From: Pomacea canaliculata
Lineage: Eukaryota; Mollusca; Gastropoda; Architaenioglossa; Ampullariidae
Direction: 5' to 3'
DNA: 64,000 nt
Assembly: GCF_003073045.1 (NCBI RefSeq)
Contig: NC_037598.1
Coordinates: 25,791,822-25,855,821 of the forward strand
The notes below the pieces were generated by a model. The model had not been told where the DNA came from. It worked only from the letters and a program-made list of their open reading frames with translations, and made no database searches. Shown piece by piece: positions 45,701-57,164 of the stretch; positions within the stretch are counted from its first letter, which is position 1, and every line of letters starts with the position of its first letter. Made by a program: the position numbers and the translations under genes.

Positions 45701-47901
45701 TCATTTTCCTCTTCCCTCTCCTCACACATTTCAACCACGTGGTTACCTTTATTGGCCAGAGAAAGTGAACGAGAGACGGTGGAACCTCTCCAGTTTGATG
45801 CACTTGACTATGAGAAAACCGACCTGACCGAGCGACCTGACCTCCAGGCTGGTGGTGCCACACAGACTCACACTGGTAACTGAAGAATAAAACCCACAGC
45901 AACGGTCATCTCAGGTGTTCACTTCTACTTTCGCTCAGCGATGCTCTTTCAGTAGTGACTAGTGCCATGCTCAGGACTGACCCATCATGTTCATGGTTGA
46001 CTTTTGACCCTATTCAGCCTAGGTCATGTGACGTTTGTAGTGAACCTCTGACCCTGTTCCACCTTGTTCTTTGGTGTCACGTGATCTGCAGGCCTCACCA
46101 AGCAGCTGCAGGAGCAGAAGAGCGAGCCGGTGTACCACGCGGTGCAGGAGCGACAGGTGTACGGCAACGTGATGGGGGACATGACCAGCGTGCCGCTGCC
46201 ACAACCACAACCACAGTACCGCCACGACGACATCCGCTTCGTCAACAGCCGCTCCAACAGCCCGGCAGACACGCTGGACGGTCGTTACAACCCGGCCTTC
46301 ACCCCGGACGGTTATCATCGCGTGAGTAACTTTGAACGGGTTGGTGATGTCCATCCTGTGTGTGTGTAAGAGTGTGTGTGTGTGAGGGAGAGAGTGTGTG
46401 TGAGTGTGTGTGTTTGCTTGCTTGTCTATATGCGAAGAATCAGCGCCAGTTGACTCTTGACGTCACTGCTCAGTCTTCACAGGCACTGATGACGCAGAGG
46501 TCAGTCGCGCCCAGCGACCACAACGCCACGACGACGACACCCGCACCTGGCACCGCACCCGAGCTGCCCGTCCGACAGAGCAGCATGGCATCGGTCACGC
46601 GGGTCAAGGGCCCCACCGCCAGTGAGTCCGAGATGTCACAGCATCCCTACGATGAGATGAACTCCACGGCCTCGGAAAACGCCTTTCAGTCTGGAGTAGC
46701 CTCCCCTGCGAGAACCACCCGAGTCCCAACGTTCCCGATGACCTTTCAGAACCTAGAAGCCATCCCCCTGCAAGTTATGGGCCCTGCCAACACCCCGGAT
46801 TATCGCCAGACTACCCCTCCGGACTATCGCCAGCAGCTAGAGAGCCCGCAGTATCACCATCAGCAGGTCCTCATTGGAAATCACAGAAGCCCACCCCGTC
46901 AGGGTTCAGAGGTCAACTCTATCCAGTATTTCCAGATGACGCCGACTGGGCAGCTGGAGGAGATGGAGGGAGATGAAGGCGGAGAGATTATGGTAGACAC
47001 CTACATGCTGCCATCCCAACCAGGGATGCAACCTGGGCAAGGGACACAACATCTACAGGTCTTCCGCAGGCAGAGTTTGTCCCCCGTGTCGTACAGCGAA
47101 TCATCTAGAAGCCTTCTCCTGAACCCAGACGCTCGAGACTTGCTGCTTCAGCAGCTGTTAGTGGAGAAGCTGGCACAGTTGCAGCAACAGCAGAACGGAA
47201 CGCCTGGAGCATCAGGCACCCCCTCCTCCAGCAACGATGCCGCCCACCCCGGGTGCCCCACACAGCGCCCTCCTCAGCACCAGTTCCCGCCCTCACGCAG
47301 CGAGCTACAGCAGCAGGAGAGTGTGGGGGCCAGCACGCTGTACCCCTCCTCCAGCTCCTGCAGCAGCGACAGACCGCAGCATCAGCAGCAACCTAACGCC
47401 CTCTACACGTCGTCCTCCAACAGTCGATCGTTCTCTGAAGCCTCGAGTGACAGCACTCCTGGCCACCAGGTGGCGTCATCGTCACCCAAAGAATCGCCCT
47501 ACACCATTCTACCCGACGTGCACTTCGCGCGCCTCCAGGACCAGCAGTCGGTCGCGCGGCCGAGCGCTTGGCCAGCGAGTGGTGGCTCCGACAGCGGTAG
47601 AAGCAGTGGTAGAAGCAGAAGCAGCGGCTTGACCTTTGCCATCTCGGAGCCAGCCACACCGCACTGGACGCTGGGATCCGCGGACTCGCTGTCAGACAAC
47701 ACAGACCAGCCATGGGAAGGTCTGCAGAAACCACCGCCTCAGGCCGTGGAGAACCTTCCGCAAAACCAACTCCAGCAGCAGCAGCAGCAGCAGCAGCAGG
47801 ATCACGAGCTGCAGCGACAACGCACGCAGACAGAGCTCCACAAGCCGGAGGAGCAGACGCCAGTGTCCGAATATCTGGGACTCCACGTCTCCACAGTCTG
47901 A
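30735..47901 (+). CDS. Tandem Venus-flytrap, single-pass receptor related to mGluR
   Basis: Predicted cell-surface receptor of about 1658 residues. Exons: 30735-31014, 36969-37085, 37393-37562, 37897-38184, 38636-38857, 39091-39288, 39708-39860, 40349-40579, 41142-41327, 41824-42042, 42214-42420, 42569-42736, 43412-43609, 44620-44766, 44903-45040, 45374-45665, 45762-45875, 46092-46321, 46483-47901. Every junction is GT-AG and in phase, with no internal stop. Order: signal peptide, VFT1, cysteine stub, VFT2, cysteine stub, one TM helix, long low-complexity tail. The mGluR family normally has one VFT, a nine-cysteine linker and seven helices; no 7TM domain is present here. I chose the ATG at 30735 (MSHLGCVSGLLVLVVAVL, a good signal peptide); in-frame ATGs at 30720 and 30630 are alternatives. 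The AGG/gtcggt donor of exon 4 and the acceptor of exon 17 are the least certain joins. Intron 1 (about 6 kb) holds a Tigger element and a minisatellite. Confidence 0.9.
31540..32235. repeat. Degenerate AT-rich repeats in receptor intron 1
   Basis: Two adjoining families: catacaacatattacagcat-type units (about 31540-31780) and gatatggtgtggtatatacaagga-like units of about 28-30 bp (about 32055-32235). Non-coding. Confidence 0.75.
32634..32987 (-). pseudogene. Truncated Tigger transposase, HTH/CENP-B-type N-terminus
   Basis: 117 codons. The start matches the psq-type helix-turn-helix of Tigger transposases (EIVEKHEQGVRVIDLARMYG, then STSMICSELKQ). The beginning of the CENP-B-type second helix-turn-helix follows (KLLTVWVTEKQLQGGTLTQS, then CEKARAIYGDLLKQ). 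The frame ends at a stop soon after, before the rest of the DNA-binding region and the whole DDE domain. Just upstream an in-frame ATG is separated from this frame by an apparent one-base deletion. Confidence 0.88.
33156..33206. repeat. Perfect 20-bp hairpin inside the Tigger element
   Basis: Arms 33156-33175 and 33187-33206 are exact reverse complements (core cgctgcacacgaccccaaca), with an 11-base loop. It lies near the right end of the transposon. Confidence 0.9.
33505..34030. repeat. 50-bp minisatellite, about 9-10 copies, receptor intron 1
   Basis: The unit is tgctacattctgtctgtata, attcgtggtaatggcaatat, ggaggtgtcg. Copies alternate ttt/ttc and caat/cgat. Both ends decay into related half-units. 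Confidence 0.95.
34031..36968. other. Remaining part of receptor intron 1
   Basis: No recognisable exon or element. It contains a T-rich run at 35628-35690. The true acceptor of receptor exon 2 (gtcacag) ends at 36968. Confidence 0.5.
38898..38971. repeat. 74-bp perfect palindrome in receptor intron 5
   Basis: Centred between 38934 and 38935 (aacgccggcgtt at the centre). All 37 base pairs match with no spacer. Outside it, further tatatctatacacggc copies on both sides are in direct rather than inverted order. Confidence 0.95.
39890..40070. repeat. Degenerate repeats in receptor intron 7
   Basis: Irregular copies of cttatacaacatgcactcc and the related tatacatgcaccccggtaatg. Confidence 0.75.
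40598..40830. repeat. 33-bp tandem repeat starting 18 bp after the exon 8 donor
   Basis: About seven units of tgtctgtcagtctgtgtgtc plus agtgagttcactg. Two units lack a tg. The repeat begins immediately inside intron 8. Confidence 0.93.
40985..41141. repeat. GTGATGCTGTG tandem array ending in the exon 9 acceptor
   Basis: Units such as gtgatgctgtgctgtgctcc and gtgatgtgtgat repeat up to the exon. The last copy, gatgctgtgctgtgcag, is the splice acceptor of receptor exon 9. Confidence 0.88.
43625..44110. mobile_element. Non-autonomous hAT-type MITE (486 bp), receptor intron 13
   Basis: Ends are CAGCGGCGGCGTTAGG and the complement of CAGAGGCGGCGTTAGG, 15 of 16 matching. Eight-base flanks, cccctata (43617-43624) and gccctata (44111-44118), agree at seven of eight positions, as expected for a hAT target duplication. 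There is no transposase; the interior is GC-rich at both ends and AT-rich in the middle. It begins 15 bp after the last base of exon 13. Confidence 0.9.
44215..44310 (-). mobile_element. Probable LINE/SINE 3'-tail fragment
   Basis: On the minus strand, atttccgcaaggatcaataa resembles the conserved 3' end of CR1/L2/Rex-type LINEs and the SINEs that borrow it. The rest is not recognisable, so this is tentative. Confidence 0.4.
45280..45393. repeat. Triplicated acceptor region before receptor exon 16
   Basis: Three degenerate copies of about 39 bp of the type gtcacaggtgggctcctata begin at about 45290, 45331 and 45369. Only the third leads into exon 16 in frame with the rest of the domain. Confidence 0.8.
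45560..47901 (+). other. Single TM helix and about 590-residue cytoplasmic tail
   Basis: The helix (AILVILALLLVVCLLLVCGL and following ALSCAY, codons at about 45569-45646) is followed by FRRK, a positive-inside stop-transfer signal. The tail is rich in Q, P, S and T and has no recognisable kinase, cyclase or other enzyme domain. Visible motifs are YGNV (46160-46171, Grb2-type YxN), repeated PDYRQ, SPYTIL (47494-47511) and SEYLGL (47866-47883), both fitting the ITIM consensus, nine pure CAG glutamine codons (47773-47799), and a C-terminal STV (47890-47898), a class I PDZ ligand. Role inferred: assembly of signalling partners by docking rather than by G-protein coupling. Confidence 0.75.
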
Positions 47902-49320
47902 CGAGGGTCGTGGTGTTCTTGTATGCCACAGTGTCCGGCTCCAGGACAACTTGCTGACGACGCCAACAATGTCTGATACACACGTTCCTTGTAGCACACA
48001 GCTGTGATGACAATCAGTAACTTGGCTAACACTCGTCACAACACTTCACTCGTCACTTGTCACTTGGGAAACACGTTTTCAACAAACGGAGAACTACGTG
48101 ACAAGCTGTCGTCCTCAACATCTGGCAGGAGTATGTAGAGTGAGCTATTGTGCTCGCAAGCTCGTGCAGACTGTGACGTCAGCAATGTACACCAGTGCTC
48201 GGCTATACATCTGCTGTTAGCGTGCTGACAAACGAGACAAGCTTGTTCTGAGTGTCACAAATACTTAGAGACGTGCGGAGGATGTATCTACTATTAGAGA
48301 CCTACACAAATGTTATAATACTCTGCGTTGGAGGAGGGAATCTCAGGTTTTGCAACTGAATTTTGTCGTCTGGCCCTGTGACTGTGGACAAGACATAACC
48401 ATGGCCAGGCTGTGGGACTGTTTGAATGGTTGTGCTGCTGGGGCAGCAATCTGCACACGGCCCAAACAGAGGTCAAAGGTGTTTGCACGATGCACACATG
48501 ACTGACCTTTGGTCAACATGCAAATATCCGAGTGCTTTCAAGTTTTCTTGTTACTAGAGACAATGAACATTAGTGAAATAGTTCATGGCGCCAGGCAAGT
48601 AACCTCTTGCAGTCTTTCTCAGAGGTCACATGACTGTTGTTCTACACGTGTATGCTGCACACGTGACATATCTACACAGTTCCATCCACGAGAACATTCC
48701 AGAAGCACAAGAGTTCTGTCCACGAGACTGGGATGCGGTCCTTCTGCTCGCACCTACAAGATAAAAACTCCGCCTGTCGGTGTTTCCTGTGTTCGTTGTT
48801 ATGTTTGCTTTAGTTTGTCGTTTGTTGACATGTTTATAGCCTGGTGATAAACACGACAAAGCTGTTTCTACGATCACATGTCACATGTCACTCAAATAAT
48901 TATGAATGTTAATGTTTTCACCTTTGTGGAGCATTGATCTCCGCTCAAGAGGAAGCTTGGAGGATATTCCCATGTGTATCTGTGTTCTTTCTTTCTCTCT
49001 GTGTTTCATGCATGGTCAGTTCTGGTTTAACTGTCCACAAAAGATGCAAAGTCGTGGCCATGGAATCGCAGATGAAGTTGGTAATTCAAGCCGAACTTTT
49101 TGTCTCGGCAAAATCATTGTCTTTGACTTTTATTATCAGTGCCTACCTTGACAGCTTCAGAGGCTGGAACTTTCTGTCCATCTATGATGCAAACATGAAT
49201 CAATAGCATTATGACAAAAGTATGATGAACTCCAAAGAAATGTTAGTTCATCGGCACCTGCCATGGACCTTACCTTACAGTCTACTATATTTATGCAATA
49301 AAAGCCAAGCTATATTGTAA
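47902..49320 (+). other. Probable 3' UTR of the receptor gene
   Basis: Follows the receptor stop with no recognised coding exon. AATAAA signals lie at 49297-49302 and, further on, at 49983-49988. Either could end the transcript. Confidence 0.5.
49297..49302 (+). terminator. AATAAA polyadenylation signal, candidate for the receptor gene
   Basis: First canonical hexamer after the receptor stop codon, about 1.4 kb downstream. A second follows at 49983-49988. Confidence 0.45.
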
Positions 49321-52300
49321 CTGCTACATTTTACAGTTCTAACGGACATTGTATGCATCATTGGCCTGCGTAGGTTGTCCTCCAGGTAGCGGTGGTTGTG
49401 GGGGGATGCCTTATGGGAAGACTATGGCGTCAGTCCATGTCTGTACAGCCGTCCAAGATGTTTGATGAGAGATTTCCACCTGTGTTTTCCCAGCCATGAC
49501 CACTGCATGACGAGTGCCCTTAACTTTAGAGAAAACTTTGATATATGCATTTGAAATGATTGACCGTGTGGCTGTCTGCTACACAAAGCGAGCTTGGCGC
49601 AGAGATTTTGTTCCGAGTGGACTACAGAACTTTTTTGTCTGTTTGTTCAGTTGCCTGGAGGGACAGAAATCCGACTCAATATCGCAAACTTGCTCCTGTG
49701 TCCGAGCTACCTATGGCCCGAATGTAACAAACACTTGACAGTCACAAACCCTCGGCTGATAAACGTCCTTTATTTAAAAATTACAATAAGGTGAACTTCA
49801 AGAAATAGTGAATGACAGAGGTCACTGGAGTCGCTAATGTTCACTGCTGAGTGTGACAGTTAGTGTAAAGTGTAGGCGGTAAAACAAAGAGGATGGCCGG
49901 CTGTAGGTGTTTTGTAGCGGCATCACTTTGATCCTTCGTTGACGAAGATGGTGCACCCGCATCTCAATTACCATCCACAGCAAATAAAGTCTTCGTCATG
50001 TCCTAAGTGCATCATTCCTCGCCCTCGTTAAACGTGCAGAGCTACTCGAGCTGAAATCACGAAAGCTTGCAGCCGTCTGCTTTCTCTTGGGAAACCTAGA
50101 ACATTTCGCTAGAAATATTTCTCCTGCATCCGACTCCTTGCAAATAGTAAGAGGCAGGCAGACCCGGGGGTTGTGGGATGGGGGACAACTCTGTGACGCC
50201 ACAGACCTCAACCTTGCCAACCAGTTCCATTAGTTCTCTACTTCCCGCCTTTCCGCTTGTTTTCTCGGAGTTTCCCGTGGTATCTCGGAGTTTCTCGTGG
50301 GATCTCGGAGTTTCCCGTGGTATCTCAGACTGGAGTCGTAGTTCTGTCTCCCTCCACGCGACGGATTTAACAGTTTATGCAAATGTTGTCATAGCTTTTT
50401 CTCCGTCCGCAAGGGTGAACTGTCTAGTTTTCTACACTTCAATATTTTTCTAGTTTTCCGTCTTCAGAAAGCACAAATAACAGCGTAGAGAATTGTGGGA
50501 AGTGCAGTTACATGAAATGTGCAGGACACCCGACATCTGCTTTTTATCCTTGTTGTTTCATTATCATTATTGTAATTATTGTGATAATCGCAGTAGTGTT
50601 GTTGTTTTCACTTTAATGTTTATTTTTCTGTTGTATCCAGTAACCGAGATGTCTGTAAAGGTTTGACAATAGTTTGCTTTGACATGTCGGCCATGGATCT
50701 CACTGCACTGGATCTCACTGCACTGGATCTCTGCTTTCTGTAACAGGATATACTGTATGTTACAAATGTTTTGCAATTGGAAACCCATGCAATTAGAGCC
50801 ACAATAATGTCAACACACAGTCAGTATGTAATGTAGACTTGTGTAAAGATAAACCAAAGTTAGACGAGAGATCATTGACCATGACATGTCACGTGACAGG
50901 CGAGAGACTGAGAACAAATCTCTGTCTCTCAATTTAATGTCGCACACATTGACAGAGCAGTTCGCTTCTTTTTAAAATGTCTATTTTAGGAAGTAAATGT
51001 CAAGTTGTTGAAGAAAATGTGTTGGGTAATCTGTAAAACTATTTTGCTACCAGTGCGAAGGAGTTAGGATGCAGAGCACGAGCTTCATGTTGTTGTGTAG
51101 GTGGCTTCACTTTATCAATCACCGTCCACGACGACTGCGGCCTTCCACGTGATGAACTGTCAGACACTTCTGGACAAGCTAGCGGCCATTTTGTACACGC
51201 CTTCACTACTTGGGGCAAAATGTGTATGCATTCTTCTTCCTGCCATCCTTGACATCCACAGTCGTCACTGTCGTTGGTGTTACTTTGTTGTGCATGTCTA
51301 ATGAAAACATTGAAATATTTTGTGATGTTGTAGTGATGACACTGAGCATCAGACAACGGATGTTGTAGAGGTGTGTGACATGTTGGTTTGTATTTTACAC
51401 TCGGTTCCTGTCTGGTTCACGTGTGGTTCACTCATTCTCTCAATTTGATGTTCGCCGTGTGTTGTGCCATAATCGCACACACTCTCTAGACGGACTGCGC
51501 AGCTGCGGAAGTGCTCAATAAATCTCTAGAATAAGAAAGCAAACTCCTCCAATAGTCCGCAGTTTTACTGCGTTGCCATGGCGACTGGGCAGCGGGTAAG
51601 TGAGGGCTGAGTAAGAACTAATATCACGTCAATTGGTTCCGTGAAACAGCTTAAGGGTGGGGAACGGGTGGGGAACGGGTGGGGAACGGGTGGGGAGGAA
51701 GGCAGACTAGAAATGTCTTCACCAATCAGTGGCAAGAGAGAACACACCAACAGACAAAGATAGATTGAGGGAAATACAGATGAAGCTGGCACTGCCACCA
51801 GAAGACCTGCAAGTCAGCTAAGAAGTAGAAATCATTATTTTAACAAGAGCGCAGACATCTTGGCAACACGTCAGCAGTGATGTCTACTAGCAATCACGGA
51901 AGAAAGAACGGAGGGAGACACATAGAACGAAAGAAAAACAAAGGAAAGGAGAAAGGAATAAACGAAAGAGAGAAAGTAATAATACTTCTGTGAAGACGTT
52001 TTAAGACAAGGAGGTGCCAGAGTTGCCAGGAAGAGATGGCTGCTGGTCCTCCAGTCAGTCTGTTGCCCACGCGCATGGCAATGGCGGTCGCAGCTGTTTG
52101 TTTGCTCAGCCATAACGATCGTGGCCTGCCATCACTTGATTCTCTCACACTGCTCCCAGCATGCTTTGCGCATTGACGTCTGCTTGGTGCCGGTGCACCC
52201 AGTCAAGCGGTGTGACGACGGTCTACGACAACTACCACCAGGCCTGCATCACCACCGCCCTCTAAACAACTTCTTCTCTTTGTTACTTACTCTTACTAGA

Positions 52301-53490
52301 CAAACACATTGTGGAGTGTGTGTGTGTGACCTATGACCTGGTGTTTCTGATGAAGACAGACATGACGCACGTGTAGCTACAGTCACACCATGTGAATAAC
52401 TCGGGCTAACCCAGTGTCTGTCATGACACAATAGTCCACACTGTGTATGTTGGACATGACTATCATCGTAAACCACCCTGTCAGACTTGTCCTTCTGTCT
52501 GCAGGGTGTATACAAGTCGTTGTGTGCAGCAGGCAGGTCTCTCCACACCTGAGTGCACACCTCTCCACACCTGAGTGCACACCTGACCCTCCACACACGT
52601 GACCATGAAGTGTGCATCACATACACAAACATCATCGCCTTCACCAGCTGCAGAGCATAATCAGTCCTTCTTTCCTTTCAATCCTGACTTTAAGGTCAAT
52701 ATTGAGAGACTTCACCTGATTATTGTCTGATTAATTAACTTTCATAATATTCTGCTGTGTCAGACAGCTTCAGTGTTCTCGTGCGCGCTTCTCTTGGTGT
52801 GACTTGAATCACAGGTGCGCAGGTGTATACACAGCGTTTGTGTGTGTGAGAGAGAGACAGACAGAGAGAGAGAGAGACAGAGAGGTGAAGACAATATATT
52901 ACGACAGTTGAGCAATGCACATAATATTTACATGATGCACATAATATTTACATGATGCACATAATATTTTCAACAAAACTACTTGACCTTGTGTATAAAG
53001 ATGAATATTTTGCCTTTAAGAAATATTACTTATACTTTTCAGAAAGTCTTTTTGAACACTGGCCTGAATGATGAATGTGTGTGTGCGTGTGTGTGTGTGC
53101 GTGTGTGTGTGTGTGTTCATTACCGTGTGAGCAGCTTGACGTGTCCTACAAGTACTTACCTTTGTTGAGTATGCTCACAGGTGTGTCGTCACGTGATGTT
53201 TGTACAGTTGTACAGGTCCCTAACCTCTGTTCATGTCCATGCTCACCTTTACCCAAATAACTAATTGCTGTAATTACATGTTACTGTTGGACAGTTAATC
53301 GGAAGTGATTGATTTTTTGATTAACGGAAAGTTAATTAAAACTGTTTTGTTTAATGATTAATATCTGACACAGTGACATATCACGTGTACAACTGATTGT
53401 AGTAATAAACTGAGCTTAAACACTCGTCTCGTCTCGTGTGACTGTTTGATGGCAGTCTGTCTTACCTGGAGACATTGTCTTTGATGCTAG
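49321..53490. other. Gene-poor region
   Basis: No supported exon. Small local repeats: a 20-bp unit ggagtttcccgtggtatctc at 50263-50332 (three to four copies), an 11-bp unit gggtggggaac at 51655-51692, a duplicated cactgcactggatctc at 50700-50732, and ataatatttacatgatgcac at 52920-52965. Confidence 0.5.
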
Positions 53491-53498
53491 ACTACTAT

Positions 53499-53635
53499 TG
53501 TGTGTGTGTGTGTCTGTGTGTGTGTCTGTGTGTGTGTGTGTGTCTGTGTGTCTGTGTGTGTGTCTGTGTGTCTGTGTGTGTGTGTGTGTGTCTGTGTGTG
53601 TGTGTCTGTGTGTGTGTCTGTGTGTCTGTGTGTGT
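53499..53635. repeat. (TG)n microsatellite with regular C interruptions
   Basis: TG dinucleotide repeat interrupted by TCTG at short intervals. Confidence 0.95.
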
Positions 53636-53894
53636 GGTCACATTTCTACAGGCTTTCTACTAATGTAATATTTTAATTGACTAATTAACATTACTTTAGA
53701 AATCGATTCTTTAGATAGGAACTCCATCAGCTGCAATGTTTCAACTTGTTCATTATCATCAAGCTTTACTCAATCGTCAGAAAGAAAAATGTTGCACCCA
53801 TTAGTCCCTGAAGCATGGTGTTAACGAGACTAATTAATACACGAGGCCAGAACTTCACATTACAGACATTCTCACTGCCATGATGTCATCTCTA

Positions 53895-54005
53895 CAAGGA
53901 GCCGCTCATCCAAACTTGTAGATGCGGTTTACAGCAGGGAGGAGACGGGTTTAGAACCCTGACCTTTGGCTTACAAGCCTACAGAGGCTGTGTACGGGGT
54001 GTGGG
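53895..54005 (-). mobile_element. Possible tRNA-derived SINE fragment
   Basis: On the minus strand, ggcttgtaagcc followed by aaaggtca and gggttctaaaccc resembles a tRNA anticodon arm, then a degenerate B box (GGTTCNANNCC). The boundaries are unknown. Confidence 0.3.
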
Positions 54006-56395
54006 CTCTGTGACAGCACCGGACACGGGAATCGATGGTCAGGGTACCCCGGGTACAAGATGGAGTTTCTCAACAGCAGTCGTCACGTGTGTTGTTTCAT
54101 GTGGGTTCATGTGGCGCTGAGGGCGAGAGGTCATTGAAATCACGAGAGATTAGCTGTCGGGGGAGACTTCACGTGCCATGCCGCTGTTCCACCCAAGCCC
54201 TCGGCCCAACAGTTGTGCAACACGAGATGCTCGTCTCGATCATCGCCGCGATAACATCGACTACATTTACTCCACAAACCTTTTCTTGATTGCTAAAGTA
54301 GTCACATGACCGTGGTCAGAGAGCTTCACTTGCCACTTGAGCCACTTACATCAGCCGCCACAGACAAACGTGCGACCAGCAGCCAAACGCCGATGACCTG
54401 GTCAACCTCCTTGACCCCAGGACCTTGACCTTCTCCTGCTTCAAGCTTGTTAGTTGAATTCGTCATGGAGGACGAGCCTCTGAGGTCTGTCGTGTGAACA
54501 GTCAAGTTCCAGTAGGACCAACACACTTGTTCTCATGCAATACACTGTCTTCCGAGTCTGGGTGTTGGGGTGTCTACCCTTCTTGCTCTACACCTACACG
54601 GCTGTAGAGGCATATCGTATAGAACAGGTCATAATCGTGACCCCACGACTGTTCACACTTACAGATACTTAGTAATTAGTCCCAGCCTCTCTGAGGCCTT
54701 CACAGCATTAACACATCCAATCGTGATGTCTGTGTTCTCCAACTTTTTTTGTTCACCCAGATTTGGGGAAATAGCAACTTTCACTGAACTTTGGCCTGTC
54801 TAAAAATAATGTTCTCCCTACTACACCCTTAAAAGGTCAATGAGAGTGAAATATTTCTCTCTGGAATCGGGTTTAGTTTATTTTAAAACACTGATTCCCC
54901 AAACACGAGTACATAATGAAGCTTAATTTACGAGATATAAACCTTCGGACATCGGCAGTCTCACCTGCTGCTCGCAAAGCAAGAGAAGACTACTACCAAG
55001 ATGTCGTCTTCACTTTCCGTTCCTACAATGCTATGTTCCTCGTCCTGGGAACTATTCCTCCCCCTAAATAATTCCTGAGAAACTCCTGTGTACCAATTCT
55101 CTATACACACCTTCCTTCTCTTCCAGGCTACACGTGACTGCCTCCATCTCACGCACCAGTTCACAGTCAACTGTTTGTGACCGAGAGCAGATTTCTCCAC
55201 ACATTAAACCCTCGACAACAGAAAAACTAAAACATCGGAGTAAAATAAATAATGAATGTTACCTGAGGTAGGCAAGGAATTACTGTTTAATTGCTGACTT
55301 CTGAACTTCTGTATCCACAGCTTCCTTCAACTGTCATGGCAGCCAGTGTCGTCTGCGTTTTAATTATCTAGAGTGAACTCCCCTTGGCCGTTTGTTTCTA
55401 CTTAAAGGCTTTTTACTTTAACAACACACTCACATACACACCTGAACTGCATTCCTGACAAACTTCGACTCACTTTAGTGAAGAAATGGTTTCTACCATT
55501 GAAATGTTTACACAGTTGTGACTAACTCTGTATTTTGTGTGTATTAATAACATTTCACTTGTACTCAGCAACTCTGTCCACGTCTCTGCACATTCTGAGC
55601 AACAACAGTCGTCAGCATCAGGCCCAGCATCACCTGAGCTCACTGGCGCCTGATGAAAGACTAAATACCAAAAGCAAAAAAATAATAACAAAATAAAAGA
55701 CAATTATCCGTTGGTTATGATGTTTTAATTCTAATTCATACAAGTATTTAGAAATGTATCCTGCACATCTCCGTGGAGAACACTCATTACCCCTAGCCAC
55801 TAACACTGACACTGACACTAACACTGACACTAACACTCACACTAACACTCACACTAACACTAACTCATTAAATTGCATGTAGGAGGTGAATTACTGGCCA
55901 TGATGGCGCCCACTGTCTGACTAAGAGAGTTCTCTCAGAGTGTCGACATGCGTGGACAATGAGTAGACAGTTGTTGTGTCTAGTGTCACCCAGGAAATGG
56001 CGGTCAGACCAACACTAAAAACATCAACTTCCAAGTCTGTCGCAAGGCCGACTGATTATCTAAGATTGTCAATAGTATTCAAGAATTGTTACCCAGTCCC
56101 TCCCAGCGTGTGATGTTGACGATCGTCTGTAGACAGTTCTCAATATTGTTTTGACAAAGATTGTCTTCTGTCTGTGTCAGGTAAGCAGCTCGCGATTGAC
56201 TCCTGACCTCTGGCCCATGACCCGTCATCTCCACTTCCAGTAGTAGTAGCGAGGGTTTTGTTTAACTGTTACCGGAATATCGAACTTTCGATCGGATATT
56301 GTTCTTAACAGGTCAACAATCATTGAGTAAAGTAATGTTTGTCATTCTCTGTAGATACGCTGACTTTAGAGAATGGGTTTAGTGGCACTTTAGCA
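54006..56395. other. Gene-poor region
   Basis: No supported exon. A (cactaa/cactga/cactca) 6-bp repeat lies at 55798-55863. Confidence 0.5.
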
Positions 56396-56399
56396 CCAG

Positions 56400-56578
56400 T
56401 CTATGTACACCCGGAATGGCACCAGCCTCTGCACACCCGGAATGGTTCCCAACACCAGCCTCTGTACACCCGGAATGGTTCCTAACACCAGCCTCTGTAC
56501 ACCCGGAATGGTTCCCAACACCAGCCTCTGTACACCCGGAATGGTTCCCAACACCAGCCTCTGTACACCCGGAGTGTC
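56400..56578. repeat. 33-bp tandem repeat, about 5 copies
   Basis: The unit is cctctgtacacccggaatgg plus ttcccaacaccag, with a shortened unit at the left. It is a multiple of three, so it is open in several frames on both strands. No other coding evidence. Confidence 0.93.
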
Positions 56579-57164
56579 CGAGTTGTTTCACACTCTCTGC
56601 TCTTCTATTGCAGTTCTGCTTCATGAAACCAGTCAGTCGTCGCTGGGTGCTGATGAGTGCAGCTCAGCGCGATCTGTTTCACACCTGTTCTTACCTGTAA
56701 GTCCGCTTGTCCATAACGTGTGCGTGTCGCTGATGCTTGGCTGGCGGCTGGCGGCTGGCTGAACATCAGTCGAGTGTCTGAACTTTGACCTAGAGGACAG
56801 ACGGCAGCAGTTGACCTCCTGTGGCTGCAGTCATCGGGCCTCCCAGGGGATCTGCGACATTGACGAGGGTTGGACTGTCCTTGTGGCGCTGGCTTTGGGC
56901 TGTTGGTCACCGTCCTACCCTGGGTAGCCGTGTGTAGAGACTGGCAAGGACCGTTGATGTACAGTGGTATGATGGTGGATGACCTCCCTTGCAGTCTGGT
57001 AAGGCTCTGTGCTGTGTTCAAATCTCGGCTCGCGATACACGCCCTTATCTCTGAAATCCGGTTTGACAAGTCAGAATACCGAGGCTTTCCTTGTCCTTCG
57101 TTCCCTCACAGTGTGAAATCACCAAGAGAGACATCTCCAGCCACTGCGCGAGGTTAAGACGAGG

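Noticed and set aside
46360..46482. Extension of the last receptor exon upstream as an independent gene start
   Set aside because: The upstream part is a GT-rich intron; the acceptor ttcacag at 46482 joins in phase with exon 18.
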